Assembly (NCBI GenBank): GCA_000231825.2
Contig: JH720353.1
Span: 51,565 to 115,564 of the forward strand
Direction: 5' to 3'
DNA length: 64,000 nucleotides
Source of the DNA: Tetrahymena elliotti 4EA
Taxonomy: Eukaryota > Ciliophora > Oligohymenophorea > Hymenostomatida > Tetrahymenidae
The notes beneath the pieces are model-generated. The model was not told the origin of the DNA. It saw nothing but the letters and a program-made list of their open reading frames with translations, and made no database searches. Both the position numbers and the translations under genes were made by a program. This document shows positions 37,274 through 49,452 of the stretch, piece by piece. Every line of letters begins with the position of its first letter. The stretch's first letter is position 1.

Positions 37274-40200
37274 ATGAAAACGGATTTGATGGTTTAGCAA
37301 TTTGAAAAATAAAAAAAGAAGTCAGAAATATGTGAAAAATATTTTTAGACAATTAGAGAGAGATTAATATTTAGTTCAGAGTTAACTAAATATGAAGTTA
37401 AGCATAAGGAAACAATCATCATATAAAAATCTTTTTTTTAAGAATGGAAAATAGAAGAAACAGGGACACTTTCTGGTCGTTGTGTTGGAGATTTTTCAGA
37501 AATTAAGAAAGATTTAGAAGAAGAAATGAAGTAAGGAAGTGATGAAGCTAAAGAAATCCTAGAAGATTTTACAAAAACACTCAAATGCAAGCAAATAAGT
37601 GGTAATAATCAAAAAGTAGATATGTAAGATATCCTTCAAACTTTCGATTAGGAAGGAGAGTTTGAAATTACAGAAGCCTTCTCAGAATAGGAGAGGCATA
37701 TGTATTTTGAAATAAAAGAACTGCTGTAGAAAGATATATACAATACTATTTTATAGTATCATGAGAATTTACAAGCAGAATTCTTAATCTCTTTAGAAAA
37801 GTAAATAATTTCAAATGATACAGATGTAGAGCAAGTAAGTTTTTTAAATTATTTAACATTAAAATATTCGTTTAACTGATTAAATTTTAAAATAAACTCC
37901 TTATTCAAAGTCTTCATATAGCTTGCAAAAAGTATTTTAAAATATTAAAAATTTTAATTACAAAAGTTTATGACATAGATAAATTAAAATATTAACAATT
38001 TATTAAAAATTATGAAATTATTAAGCAACTCTTCAATAAAATAATAAAAACTAGGTATTTTAAATTTACCTAAAACCTATCTTGAAATACAAAGTGCACA
38101 AAAGAAATTCTCTGGAAATGGAAACTCTCATTTCTTATCTCTTTAGTATAATACCATAGGAAAATTTTGTGATAGAGTCTGATTAGATCATTGACCCTAG
38201 AGAGCACATTCCTTTTCTGACTTAAATTTTTGAGGAGAATAACATAAATGAGATTTAACTTTTAAGGACAAAAGATATAAAACTTTATTGGGATGATATT
38301 TAATATTAGTTTAATGTTTCAGTAGATTACAACGTAAAATAGAAATAACCTCTTCCTATTTAAAAAGGAGAAATTGCACACAATGTAAAAGCAAGTTTTG
38401 AGGAATATTTGTTTGATTTGAATAACTCATAAAATAAAAATATAAATTGTTTCTAGAATTTATTACAAAGTGGGCTTAAAGTAGAATTACAACAAGGAGA
38501 AACATTTGATCCTGAAAAAATCTAACTTTAAATAAATCCAATAATCAAAGAAACAGCTAACTATTTAAACCTCAGCAAAATCTCTGAATAATCAATTAGA
38601 GTGCTTAAAAAAAATTCTCCAAATTAAATTCTTGTTATTCTTTTTATCAACCACAAGTAACCCTTTAATAAATAGCAATTTTTTACAATCTTTGAAATAA
38701 TTTTTTCCCCAAATTTAAAAAATTAAGTTATTTTAACTCCAACTATTTTTCTTTATTATAGAAAAAATAAAAATTAAAAAAATCAACATTTTTTTTAAAC
38801 TAAAATCATTTATTGTTACTGTTGTATGAAAAAGACTTATTTTATTTTAAATATTGAGAAAATGAATAAGCTTTCTTCATTTTTCTAAAAAGAAATAGAT
38901 TGTTAAAAATTATGATAAACATTTTCTCAAACTTTAATAATTCTAATAAATAATTTAAACCTTTTTAATACCTTTTTGTTGTAAACATTTTTTAAATTAA
39001 ATAGAAAGAAGTTATCTATTAAGGCTCTGAAAGATATCTTTGAAATTAAGAAAAAAAATTAGGTAAATTAGAATACTAAAAATTGTAAACATAAATATTT
39101 TTTTATAAATAGAACTTAAACGTCTGTGTATTAGATGTAGAAGAAAGTGATTTAGAGTTTATAAATTAAATTAAAAAATAACAATATGACCAAGAAATGG
39201 AATTCTATTATTGTGATTATTCTGTATAAATTCAATTAGTTAGCATTTTTCCATAAGAATACTATCCTGCCATTATGCTAATAGATGGAAACAACTAAAT
39301 TATAGCAAAGGAATAATTTTATAGCAAAAACTGGCAATCAAATATAAAAAATGAAAATGATATTATCAAGTAAGTAAAAGGGTTAAGTTTAACATAGAAA
39401 AATAGTGAAGGCAGCTAGAATGCATATGATTAAATCTATAAATAGATAAAAGAAAAATTTTTGAAGGATCCTAAAAAGAAGGTAACTCTATTTAATTGTG
39501 GTATGAATTTAAAGCAGCTTGGCTATCCTGTGTCTTTAGAGATGTGTATTTCCAATTAACATATTTTGGACTGGGAAGGGACGTTTAAGTCAAAGATTTA
39601 CAATTAGCCATACATATAGCATAATATAAGTTAACAGCATATTTCACACATATAGTCTATTCTTGATCTCATTTTTACTCATGCGCCTCAAGAAAAATTC
39701 ATTAAAAGGGTATGTGATTATGAATTAAAAAGAGGATCTAATTGTAAAATTTGCAATCATACATTTTCTCCTGATAAAGAAGAAAATTAATATTTTTCGT
39801 TTAATAAAAATGAATATTACTGTGGAAAATGCTTCAATGATGAACAATATAAGCATTTATTCTTCAAAAATATTGTTTTTATTCATTTCTAAGCTGTAAT
39901 GCAAAGCTTTAATACAGATTAGTTTGGTTAAAATACTTAACCAGAGTTGATAGATCCTCCATTTAATGATTAAAAAAGCATTGCTTAATTTGAATAATCC
40001 TAGGAAGATATCCATGAAAAAATAGAATGCATTGGATGTTTGTAAAATATTGTAGGTAGAAGATGGATATGCCTATCTTGTGACAGAAGCAGAGAAAGTG
40101 ATTAGGTGAAAAATTAAATAAATTTATGTGAAGGTTGTTAAAATTTAATGAAATAAAAGAGAAAAGAAGAAAGAATTCCTGAGAAAATGTTTGCAAACTC

Positions 40201-40291
40201 AAATAAACTTCTAAATATTGAATCTCAAAACCACAAATGCCATCATATTGCTTTAGGTGTGAACTTTTTTTATGGAAAGAATATTTTTTGA
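37274..40291 (+). CDS. ZZ-type zinc finger protein with thioredoxin-like segment (799 aa)
   Basis: Exons 37274-37834, 38055-38656, 39005-39062 and 39113-40291; introns are 220, 348 and 50 bp and phases match. The first ~190 residues are charged and helical. After the second exon, QILVILFI followed by a helix and LNVCVLDVEES resembles a thioredoxin-like beta-alpha-beta unit. This would place it in the middle, about residues 375-420, with a possible second part containing YYPAIMLIDGN. Zinc-binding pairs occur in CKICNHTF...YYCGKCF and in a ZZ-type finger (about 711-790): CIGC, RRWICLSCD, LCEGC and HKCHHI. ZZ fingers typically bind N-terminal degrons or histone tails. No catalytic CxxC of a true thioredoxin is seen in the redox position, so this is more likely an adaptor than an oxidoreductase. 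Confidence 0.78.
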
Positions 40292-40624
40292 TTAAATATA
40301 AAATATTATTAGTTCATTTTATTTTTTTGTAAAAATAAATAAATTCTGTATTCGTAATCACTAAATAAAATAAATTCTTTAAATAACTTTTCAAATAAAA
40401 ATAAATTTATTTCTGATTAAATTTTGATAAGAAATTGTTTAAAAAATTCTATTGAAATTAAAATTTAAAATTTACAACTGATTTAAATATTTAATTAATT
40501 AAAATCATGTGTTTATATAATTAAGATTAACTCATATTATATTTTTTGTTTAGAAAGTTGTTACAATATAAATCACCAATTTAATAGTTTAAGATACTAT
40601 CAATTAATAAAACTAAATTCATAA
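40292..40624. other. Intergenic region
   Basis: A 333-bp AT-rich spacer between tandem plus-strand genes; nothing is recognised except that it must hold the downstream promoter. Confidence 0.5.
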
Positions 40625-42136
40625 ATGGCATCTAATTAAGGTTAGGAAAAAAAAGGATAAAAGAAGGAAAGAACTCATGCCTAAGCAGTAAATTATTTTC
40701 CAATAATATTTACAAAAAGAGAAAAGCATACAAGAAGCCTTCTATAATTCATATAATATTTGTTAATTATAATAGAAAGTTGAGCTTTTTGCGGAAGTAG
40801 AAAAAGCAAAAGCCCTCTTGATAGAAAGCGAAAATGAAGTAACTATTTAGGATTTAGTAATAGGTCATAATCTAAATATTTATTTTTAAACTAGTAAGCT
40901 ATTGAGGATGCTTAAAGGGCAATTATCGATTTGAAAGAGGTAAATAAATATTAATAAAAATATGCTTAAATCTAAATCTTTTTAAAAAGGATTTGGGAGG
41001 AGAAAGCTCTGTCTTGCTATTGCCTGGATATTTTATTCTAGCAGAAGCTTATATAGGTGATTATATAGTATGGATTTTACTTAAAACTAAATATTTTTTA
41101 CAAATCTTCAACAGCATTAGGAAAACTTAAGAAAGCAGAAGAGTTCTTGATTGCTGCTTATTGGAACTTTTCAAAATACAATAAAAAACTTGAAAAAAGA
41201 GAAGAATAATTTGGTTAAGATGATAAGAGAAATAATAATGAAGGTGAATATATTACTGAAGAGTAATTCATATTTATATTTTTTTAAATCAATTTAAATT
41301 ATTTTTACATATTTTCATAGTGAAGCAGTACTTTACAGAGCAACTCTTCACAAAACATTTTCTAAGCTATTTTTAGGATAAAAAGAATATGTGAAAGCAT
41401 TAGACGAACTGAAGAACGGTGTAAATAATTTTTAAAAGAAAAAAAAATTTTAAAATAGTTTAAAAATAGATTTATATGGATAGTATGAAGTATGGACCTG
41501 AACACATTATAACTAGCATCAATTATTTTTCAATGGGAAATATATTTTTACAAAAGAAATAAATTGCTGAAGGAGAAGCTTTTTATGGAAAAGTATAGTT
41601 ATTATTTCTAAACTGATTATGAATTCTTAATGAATATTTATTTTAAATTTAAGACTGCAGAAATATGGTATAACTATTTCAAAGCTTATTTCAAAAAAAT
41701 TGATATGCAATAAGAAGGAAATAATGATTCTAACAACAATCCAGGTATGTTTGCTATAAAAATATGAATGATAAATAGCTTTAAATTATAAAAATAGATG
41801 ATATGTTAGTCAAAGAAGCTTGTGATATTCTATAGACTATATTAAGTAGAAATAAAAAAAACATTCCTTAAAATTATTTACATAAATTAATTATAAAATA
41901 AAACAGCTCATTTTGAAGAAAGATACTAAGATGAAGAGAGAAAAGCTGTGTTTGTACCTTTGTTGAACTCCAACAGAGCTCTTGCATTAATCTTTAAATA
42001 TGCTGATGAAGAAACTAGTTACAAAAGATTTATAAATAGTTCTTACTAAGAATGCTTAAGAGTAAAAGGTCCTAATCATAAAAAGACTAAAAAATTATTA
42101 GAAATGCTTGATATGACTAAAGATTACCAAGATTGA
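40625..42136 (+). CDS. ZMYND12/TTC29-like axonemal TPR protein (about 360 aa)
   Basis: Exons after the first: 40895-40939, 40990-41056, 41115-41262, 41321-41420, 41470-41592, 41654-41744, 41798-41845 and 41907-42136; the first ends at 40856. Recognisable family motifs, in order, are LLLPGYFILAEAYIALGKL, KKAEEFLIAAYWNF, LHKTFSKLFLGQKEYVKALD, GPEHIITSINYFSMGNIF and TAEIWYNYFKAYF. They match the tetratricopeptide part of vertebrate ZMYND12, without its MYND finger. That family acts with TTC29 in ciliary and sperm axonemes. The N-terminus is ambiguous. From ATG 40625 the frame must shift +1 at the TTTT run 40696-40699 (or a 34-nt intron 40688-40721 must be removed). Alternatively translation starts at ATG 40677. 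With the shift the product has 360 residues, close to human ZMYND12. Confidence 0.82.
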
Positions 42137-42331
42137 TTTATCTGGAAGAAAAAATAATTAATTTACTTGTAATAGAATATAAAGAATATACAAACAATAT
42201 GTATGGCATCAGGACAATAATTATAATTTATTAATATAATCTCTTTAGTTTTATTTTTATGTTTTACAACATTTTTTTATGCATATTAAAAATAAGTTTT
42301 TTTTGGTTCGTTTATTTGTTTGTTTATTCAC

Positions 42332-43105
42332 TCATTGATTTGCTTTGTGAAAATATGTTGGTACCCTGTGCCCTACATAATATTTCTAAAATTTTAATCC
42401 ATAACTTTCTTGAACAAGAGGTGTGTCTTAAGAAACCAGCAAATTTCTTATTAAATATAAATTTTTATTAATTTTTTAATCCTCCTCTATCTTTTATTCT
42501 AATGTCTTTTTTTTGTCTTTTTTAAAAAATTTTATTGGATTAAAAGCTTAATGTTTAGAATTAAGCATCAAATTCTTGCTTTTCTAAACCAAAGCACTAT
42601 TATAGCTCAAAGCAATATCTGAGACCGAGTTCAGAATTTAAGAAGAACTGTTTGAACAGTTCATTTTAGCTTGTTAATATTTAGGAGATATTTCATAGCT
42701 CGCTTTCTATCTTATGTTTAGAGGAGATGATTCTTAATAGCTGTTTTATGTGAGCAATACTTCTTTCCTAGGAGTTTAATTATGTGAAGAGTTTCCAGGT
42801 AAAAGACTTGTAACTTTTCCATTTACATTATTATTTTCAAAGCGCTTATACCCATTCTTGTTATATTTTTAAATTTTATAATATGATAAGTCTTTTTCTA
42901 CAAATCTATCTTCTTTATATGGATCATCGTAAGATTGTTGTATTTCCTACTTTATTTTAGGCAGAGTAAAATCTGATTTTTTTAAAGTAGATATTCTTTA
43001 AATATTCATTCCTTTAGTAGAGTTTCTCTGTGTAGTATTAACTGCATCAAAAGATCTCTAAAATATATTCCCTTAGCTGCTTGATGTATTTAAAACCATC
43101 TCCAT
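42332..43105 (-). CDS. Small basic hypothetical protein (257 aa)
   Basis: One uninterrupted frame from ATG 43105 (a second in-frame ATG is at 43099) to TGA 42332. The product is Ser/Asn/Lys-rich and largely disordered-looking, with a short aromatic block near the end (YGLKFQKYYVGHRVPTYF) that looks conserved. No signal peptide, membrane segment or known motif is visible. The 3' end converges with the ZMYND12-like gene, leaving only about 195 bp between stops. The function is not recognised; the basic, low-complexity character could suit a cytoskeletal or nucleic-acid-associated protein, but that is a guess. Confidence 0.75.
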
Positions 43106-43805
43106 AACTTGGATTTAAAATGATAACTTGACAAAATAATTATTAAATTACACTTTTAAAATAATTGATTTGTAAAATTCACTCTTATTAAATTTAATAA
43201 AAACAGTTTTTGATATATTATTTTTAATCATCATCAATTCATAGAATTTTGATTTGAATTTTTACTGAAATTAATAATGTAAGGTTACATATTAATGCTT
43301 TTTATTAACTAGTTTAAATTACTTAATTATTAATTAATCTTATGTAATTCTAATCAAGAACTTATTTCAGTTTTTAGTTAGTTTATCTTTCAATTTCAAA
43401 GTTTTATTTTTTAAAAATGTTTTAAAGTAAATAACTCAACAAAATTCATGTGTGAGAAAAATACCATTAAATCATCAAAATATTTCTAATTTTAACCATA
43501 AATAATTTTTTATTTTACTCAAAATAAATGAGTTAATTTTTTCTCTGCAAGGTAAACAAATTTAATCCTAAAAATTTGTTTTAAAAAATATGAATTTGAG
43601 TTGTTTAGATGATTATTTTTTAAATCTTCTAGATTTCTTCTAAATTACCTAATAAAAGAATTTCTAGTATACCAAAAGTGTTTGTCCAAATCAATGAGAA
43701 TCTTCTTTTTTTTCTCTTAAAATTCAGAATAAAAAAATTCCAAAACTTACTTAGTAATAAATTTAATTTAAATTAAAATTTACAAAATTAAAAAGTCAAT
43801 TAAAA
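43106..43805. other. Intergenic region, divergent promoters
   Basis: About 700 bp between divergent genes. It is AT-rich with no coding or RNA signal that I can see. Confidence 0.5.
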
Positions 43806-44648
43806 ATGAAGATTTTAACTGAAGAAGAAGTTCTAAAACTCCGCACTCTTATTTAATTAGAGCCTTTAAAAGAGAATGAGTGTAAATTATAATATCTACA
43901 AACAGCAATGACCAAATATTAAGAGCATATTCCATTTTAGAATGTGTTTCTTTTATCCACTCCAGTTCATTAAAGAAGGCCATTAACATTTGATGAAATA
44001 AAATAATTGGTTTTGAGTGGTTAAGGAGGATTTTGTTAAGTAATGAATGTATTTTTTCATAGCTTCTTATTAACTCTTGGGTATGAATCATATATTTTGA
44101 ATAGCTCATATGCAAAGATACCTGATAACCATACTGTCATTTTAGTTAAAAATGTCCTCAATTAAGGTGATTCTTATTATGTAGATGTTGGCTCTGGATA
44201 TTTCCATAATGCTATAGATCTTAGCTTTGAGGATAAGAGTCCTGTTTATAATTTTCTTTACACAAAGTGCTATTTATAATGGGATGAAGATAAATAAAAT
44301 CTTATACTGTATCATATTGATAGAAATGATGAATCTAATCATATATATTCATTTAACCTATCACCAATTTAGAACTTTGAAAGTCTCTCCTTTTAGAATC
44401 ATATATATACTAACCCTAATATTACACCATTTCATAATGTTTTAAGAATTTTAAGATTCCCATAAAGTGGTGCTATATGTGTAGTAGATAAGACTTTGTT
44501 GAAAGAAAATGAAGAGCATAAATTAAAACCTGAAATAGATACATTCATTGATACTTAAGAATATCTAGATATAGTGAAAAAATATTTCTCGAATTTAGAT
44601 TTAAATTAATGCCAAATAGCATATGACCACCTATTCCAAAAAGTTTGA
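43806..44648 (+). CDS. Arylamine N-acetyltransferase (280 aa)
   Basis: Single exon, ATG 43806 to TGA 44646. The fold is identified by the cysteine-protease-like catalytic triad of the family: C77 in SGQGGFCQVMN, H109 in IPDNHTVILV and D127 in SYYVDVGSG. Also typical are HIPFQNV near residue 41, RRPLTFDEI before the Cys loop, and the C-terminal FHNVLRILRFPQSGA. Length is the usual 275-290. The family transfers an acetyl group from acetyl-CoA to arylamines and hydrazines through an acetyl-Cys intermediate, in the cytosol. The usual Arg-Gly-Gly before the catalytic Cys is Gln-Gly-Gly here, a conservative variation. It is intron-free, unlike most neighbours of similar size. Confidence 0.95.
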
Positions 44649-45038
44649 TCATTAAAAATGAAATTATTAAAATTAATAATAAACATTTCATTATTTGAAA
44701 TGATATTTTCTGATTTAAAATTAAATTTATTAGTATCTATTTTCATTTTTGTTTTATATTTTTAGTATGAATAAAATAAATAAATTTATTATTTGATTTT
44801 ATAATTTTTAAATGTAAATTTCGACCAAAAAAATTGCCAAAAGTTATCAACTGTTAAGAAGATAGATACTATTTTTTTAGTTAAACAGTTTGATTTATAT
44901 TAAAGTTATGATAAAAAAACAAAAATAGCTATATTCTACATAAACTTAATTATGTTAATATCAAAAATTGATTGTTTGAGCTTTTATAATTTAATTAATT
45001 TTACGAAAGTAACTTTTTCACTTAAAAGAATAAAAAAA
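44649..45038. other. Intergenic region
   Basis: A 390-bp AT-rich spacer between tandem plus-strand genes. No feature is recognised. Confidence 0.5.
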
Positions 45039-46073
45039 ATGATGTAGTTAGCAGACATAGATATAGAATAAAAAATTGGAGAGAGCTCAAAGGTTTTAAA
45101 ATAGTTTGAAGATGATATCAACCTCAAATTGATCAAAATGGCGAAAGAAGCAAATGGTAAAATTAAAAGTGTAGTTTTAAATATTATAATTAAGCTTTAA
45201 CAAAAGAAGCTTTGCAAATTTAAGAGCAAGAAGCAAAAATTAAACTTCAAGAAATGTAGGAAGAAGTAAATTTTTAGCAGACTTATTTTTAGGTATTAAA
45301 AATTAAATAAGATTAATAGATAAGATTCAATACAGACATATTTAGTCAAGTAAGCTAATAATTAAGATGTAGAAAAGGACCCTGAAGTAAATATTATCTA
45401 TCTAATTGATCTTAAAATAATATGATATTTTAAATAGTATATCAAGTACAAAAAGAAATTAGAAAATTTATTAAGCGATTTTCAAAGTATTTAGTCAGAT
45501 GAAAGGTAGAGCGAATTATTAAGTTTATAAAACACTCATACATTCCAGAATATAAAAACAGAAAAATAAATATATGAAAATCTTTCGTCATCTTAATAAA
45601 TACACCACCCAAATAATCAATAAAATCCACTTAGTCTACGTGATAGATAATATAGTTTTAATAAATCAATAATATCAACAACATAAAGAAATAATTATGA
45701 AGAAATGTAAGGTTGGAATGTAAATGATAATTAAAAGCTTTGCAGTTAGATTTGTAGCAGCAACGATCTTAGTTAAAACCAACTATAAGTTTCTTCTATT
45801 TAAGCAAATAAATTTCAAAAAATAAGTCAGTTTAGATAAAAAGAAAAGAATGCCAATCAAAATGAAACTTTAGGAGAAGAATAAAGATAAAATACATAGA
45901 CAAACATGAAACTATACATAGCTTTTCCTGAAGAGTAAATTTCAAACCCAGAATATCTTAATTATGATTTAAAAACAAGATTCAAAATGTAATTATATAA
46001 AGTTGCTGAATGCTTATTGGTAATAATAATTCTTTTAATAATCTTTATGATTTACTAATTTTACATAAATTGA
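45039..46073 (+). CDS. Tail-anchored coiled-coil protein (302 aa)
   Basis: Exons 45039-45156, 45195-45349 and 45438-46073, with introns of 38 and 88 bp. The 38-bp intron is chosen because it restores a heptad-like coiled coil (ALTKEALQIQEQEAKIKLQE) in place of a lysine-rich frame, and because the second donor is a strong GTAAGC. The central part is Ser/Asn/Gln-rich. The protein ends in one hydrophobic helix (CLLVIIILLIIFMIYQFYIN), so it should be inserted post-translationally with the N-terminus in the cytosol. This topology resembles SNAREs, but no central zero-layer Gln or Arg in a SNARE heptad was found. The function is not recognised. Confidence 0.72.
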
Positions 46074-46848
46074 ATTTAATAAAATATTTATTTCATATTT
46101 ATTAATATTAGTTTTTATCTGTAATATTAATTTATTCATTCATTCTTCTACTCATCTAAATAATACATAATATTTATTCTTTTAAGTAATTCACTAGATA
46201 TAATAATAATACTTGTCTGTTTTTATATTTTTATTCTTTTAAGTAACCCATTTAAAAGAATTAATAACAATACTTCAAGTATTCTAAATACTTATAATTT
46301 TTATTCTTTCTTTTAAGTAACAAATTTTATAGAAGTAGTAATAATAATACAAATTGTATTAGAAATATTTATAATTTTACAATTAAATATTTATTTTTTG
46401 TGTTTATTTTGAAGCTTTTTTTTTTTTTTAAAATCAAATTTAATAGATTAATATTTTTATTTTAAAAAAATCAAAAAAAATACTTTTCAAATTGTTTTCC
46501 AAACCTTTTTTTAGATTTTGGGTTTTAAAGAGCTTTTTTAAATATTAATAAAGAGAAAAATAGTTATTGTATCTAAATAATAAAATAATTTGGATCAAAT
46601 TTGGAATTCATTAAATAATTTTAATAAATTGGTATACTTTGAATAATTAATTGATGTTCATAAACAACTAAATAATTTTAGATGTATTGGTATTTAAAAA
46701 AGAAAGTATACTGAAATTTACTCTGTTTAGAAACAATTTTCGAAATGAATTTGTAGATATTCCAAGTTTTTGAAATTAAATTAGATTATCCCTTAATTAA
46801 TATTTGATAATATTTAATTTAAAAAATTAATTAAATTTGTTTTATTAA
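46074..46848. other. Intergenic region containing degenerate direct repeats
   Basis: AT-rich spacer; besides the three-unit repeat listed separately nothing coding is seen. It includes the probable promoter of the SET-domain gene. Confidence 0.5.
46171..46375 (+). repeat. Three degenerate direct repeats, about 65-75 bp each
   Basis: Each unit opens with TTTATTCTTTTAAGTAA (about 46172, 46230 and 46299; the third has an extra TTTC) and then has AATAATAATAC or AATAACAATAC before an AT-rich end. The units lie downstream of the tail-anchored gene and are non-coding. Confidence 0.65.
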
Positions 46849-49452
46849 ATGGATCCGAAATTTGAAATTTAACTAAGGTCTTAGGAGTAAGATTTATAAG
46901 AGTAAAATTTCTTTAATTTAGATATAAGTGATCAGTAAAAAGCTAAAGAAGGAATGATTAAAATCATAGCCTCTGCTTATATCAGATTTAAGATGGCGTT
47001 TAGAGCATGCTGCTGGAAAGGGTATAGTGATAATGATATTTATATTCAATAGAATTTATAAAAAGGCGAAACTGAATATCATAATAAAATAAAGAGAATC
47101 AAATAAAAAGTACTGAGTTTTAGTTAATCAGATAAGTCTGTTGAACCTCATTAATTTGTTGTCTAAATACTTAAGAATAGAGATTAAGTTTACTCAGGAG
47201 GTATTTTCTAACATGTGAACTCATATGTGCAAATAAACGAATCTATAAAAGATGAAAAAACAAAATATCTGTACAGAGATGTTGAAAATATTGGTTTAAA
47301 AAAATCTGACTAAGTAAATCATCAGGAGAGTTAGCAAGCTAAGCAATTAAAAGGTTAGTAAATTATTTGCTTTCAAAGTATTAAATATTTTTGATTAATT
47401 AAAAAATAGAAAATTAGAAAAAAGTTCTTTAGACAGTAAGTTCTACTTATATTACAAAATACTCAGAGTTATTACTTAAGTGCATAATCAAAGATATTTA
47501 GTATTATTATGGCTATAATTTCAGAGTTCTCAAAATCTTTCAAATGGAATTTGCTAAAAATTCTGATTTTAGAATTCCACACATATGGTGGAGTGCTTTT
47601 TAAGACAGATATAGAATGTTGATTGAGTTTAAGAGAAGCGAGCATGAGAGTAAAAAAAAATTTAAGCTCAATGTTTTTAAGTATAATTACTTTCTCTGTC
47701 CTATTTGCATACAATATAACTGTATGATTCACAAAAGTTGCTATGATGATTCATATCTTAAGAATGATAATTGGACATCATTCTATGATAAAAATATTCC
47801 AAAACATTAATTTCATAATGACAAAATCAAGGATTTTTTGGCTCTATACAACGGAACGAATTACGCATTTAAATTTGTATGCAAAGATTTTGAATTTTGT
47901 TTTAGGAATCATCAAAATAAAAATAAGCAAGATTTAATTTCAGTTCAATAGCATAAATTTAACTGTCTGAATAAAAGATGGATAAATATGTTTTTTTATT
48001 TTGCAGATTGCTTTACATTTCAGAATCCTTGTTTCTTGACTATTATAATTAACATGATTACTTCAAATGATGTAAATTATTTTTTCAACACGAAATGACA
48101 ATTCTAAATATAATAAAAGGCTCAAAAATTTTAGTGCAAAGACATTTATCAGTATTTGAAATGCATGAAGCCACAATATTATAGTCAGCAGAGAATAAAA
48201 AATGAGATTAATACTTTTATGTAATCTAGAGAAAAGGAGTATTTAAAAATTCTGAGTAAGGATTCTGATAACATTTTAGATGATAAATATATTTAGAAGC
48301 ATTATTATTTAGTTCCTGATCAAAAATAAGAAATACTTAACTAATTAAAAGAATTAAGTGAAATGTTAAAATGCAATTACACTCCTTGTTTTCATACAGG
48401 AGTTTGCGATGGAGAAAATGGGTGTAGATGTTATAGGAATAGAGATTTGATTGAAAAAATGCAAAAAAGAATTGATAGGCTAAAGCATATTTTAAAGAAA
48501 GAGAAAAAGAACACTAAGAAAGTGCTTGAGCTATCATTTGATGATAATTCTGCTGATAGTAATGATGATGATAATTTTGAAGAATCAGGTGATCATTAAT
48601 ATATGACTTATTAAGAGATTATTAGTAAATTTTTGCATGAGTGTGAAAGATTTTGTGGATGTCCAAACTACTGCAGATCCAAGAATAAGTATTAACTTAA
48701 AAATATTAATTATTTCTTTCATTTAATTCATTTAAAGAAAGCTAGGATGTAACTGTTTAAATGATATGACATGCCAAACAGATAAAAATTGTTAATGTAG
48801 AAGTAAGCTGAGAGAATGTGACCCTGAAGTGTGTAGATGCTTTTGTAATAGAAATGCTAGAACAATATAAAAATTTGGACTTAACATTGATTATTGTACT
48901 AATTCATAAGCTCTTTATAACTGTAAGCCAAGAGTGCTTTTAGGTAAGAGTTTAGTTTGTGAAGGATTGGGTCTCTTCGCTGGATAAGATTTTAAAAAGA
49001 ACTAGTATATAGGATGCTACATAGGGGAGATTATAAATGAAAAGTAAGGAACAGAAAGACAAGAAGTTTAACAGTAAATTAAATAATTATATCTTTTATT
49101 TAGTTTAAATTTATTAAAAAAAAGGCCTTAGGGAATAAGCTACTTATTTATGCTCAACAAGGAAACAGATGTAGATAGTTTTAGATATGGAAATAAAATG
49201 AGATATGTGAATCATAACTGTGGTAGTATGGCCAATTGTAAAGTAGATGTAATTTACAATAGAGGTATCAATATTGTTAGATTCAGTGCTAAAGAAGATA
49301 TACAAAAAGGATAAGAAATCTACTTTGATTATAATAGAAATTACTAAATAGAATGGATGAAATACTTCAATGAGTTCTATGATAAATTTGAATAAGAAGA
49401 AAAAAAATAATAAATGCAAAAAAAAATTGTATCTAAATTCATAAAGAATTGA
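46849..49452 (+). CDS. EZL: E(z)-type histone H3 lysine methyltransferase with CXC and SET domains (794 aa)
   Basis: Exons 46849-47353, 47410-48071, 48135-48688, 48738-49073 and 49125-49452; all phases match. A pre-SET CXC region runs from about residue 469 to 610 (CNYTPCFHTGVCDGENGCRC, CERFCGCPNYC, CQTDKNCQCRSKLRECDPEV, CRCFCNRNAR). An acidic insert of about 65 residues with a D-rich run splits it. The SET domain (about 640-770) keeps GLGLFAGQDF, CYIGEII, the NHNC motif at 715-718 and the YFDY motif at 752-755. A SANT-like TSNDCKDIYQYLKC precedes the CXC region. Enhancer-of-zeste enzymes write H3K27 methylation within PRC2. In Tetrahymena, EZL1-type proteins act in DNA-elimination heterochromatin; I cannot tell which EZL paralogue this is. 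Confidence 0.95.

Noticed and set aside
42259..42471. 70-codon plus-strand hydrophobic frame
   Set aside because: It overlaps the 3' end of the minus-strand 257-residue gene and uses A/T-rich flank; no conservation signal.
45350..45437. Read-through of the 88-bp segment as coding
   Set aside because: The in-frame reading meets TGA, and the segment has a strong GTAAGC donor and TAAATAG acceptor in matching phase.
47472..47937. Several standard-code frames on both strands
   Set aside because: All sit within exon 2 of the SET-domain gene; two are pieces of its correct frame interrupted by TAA/TAG, the rest are shadows.
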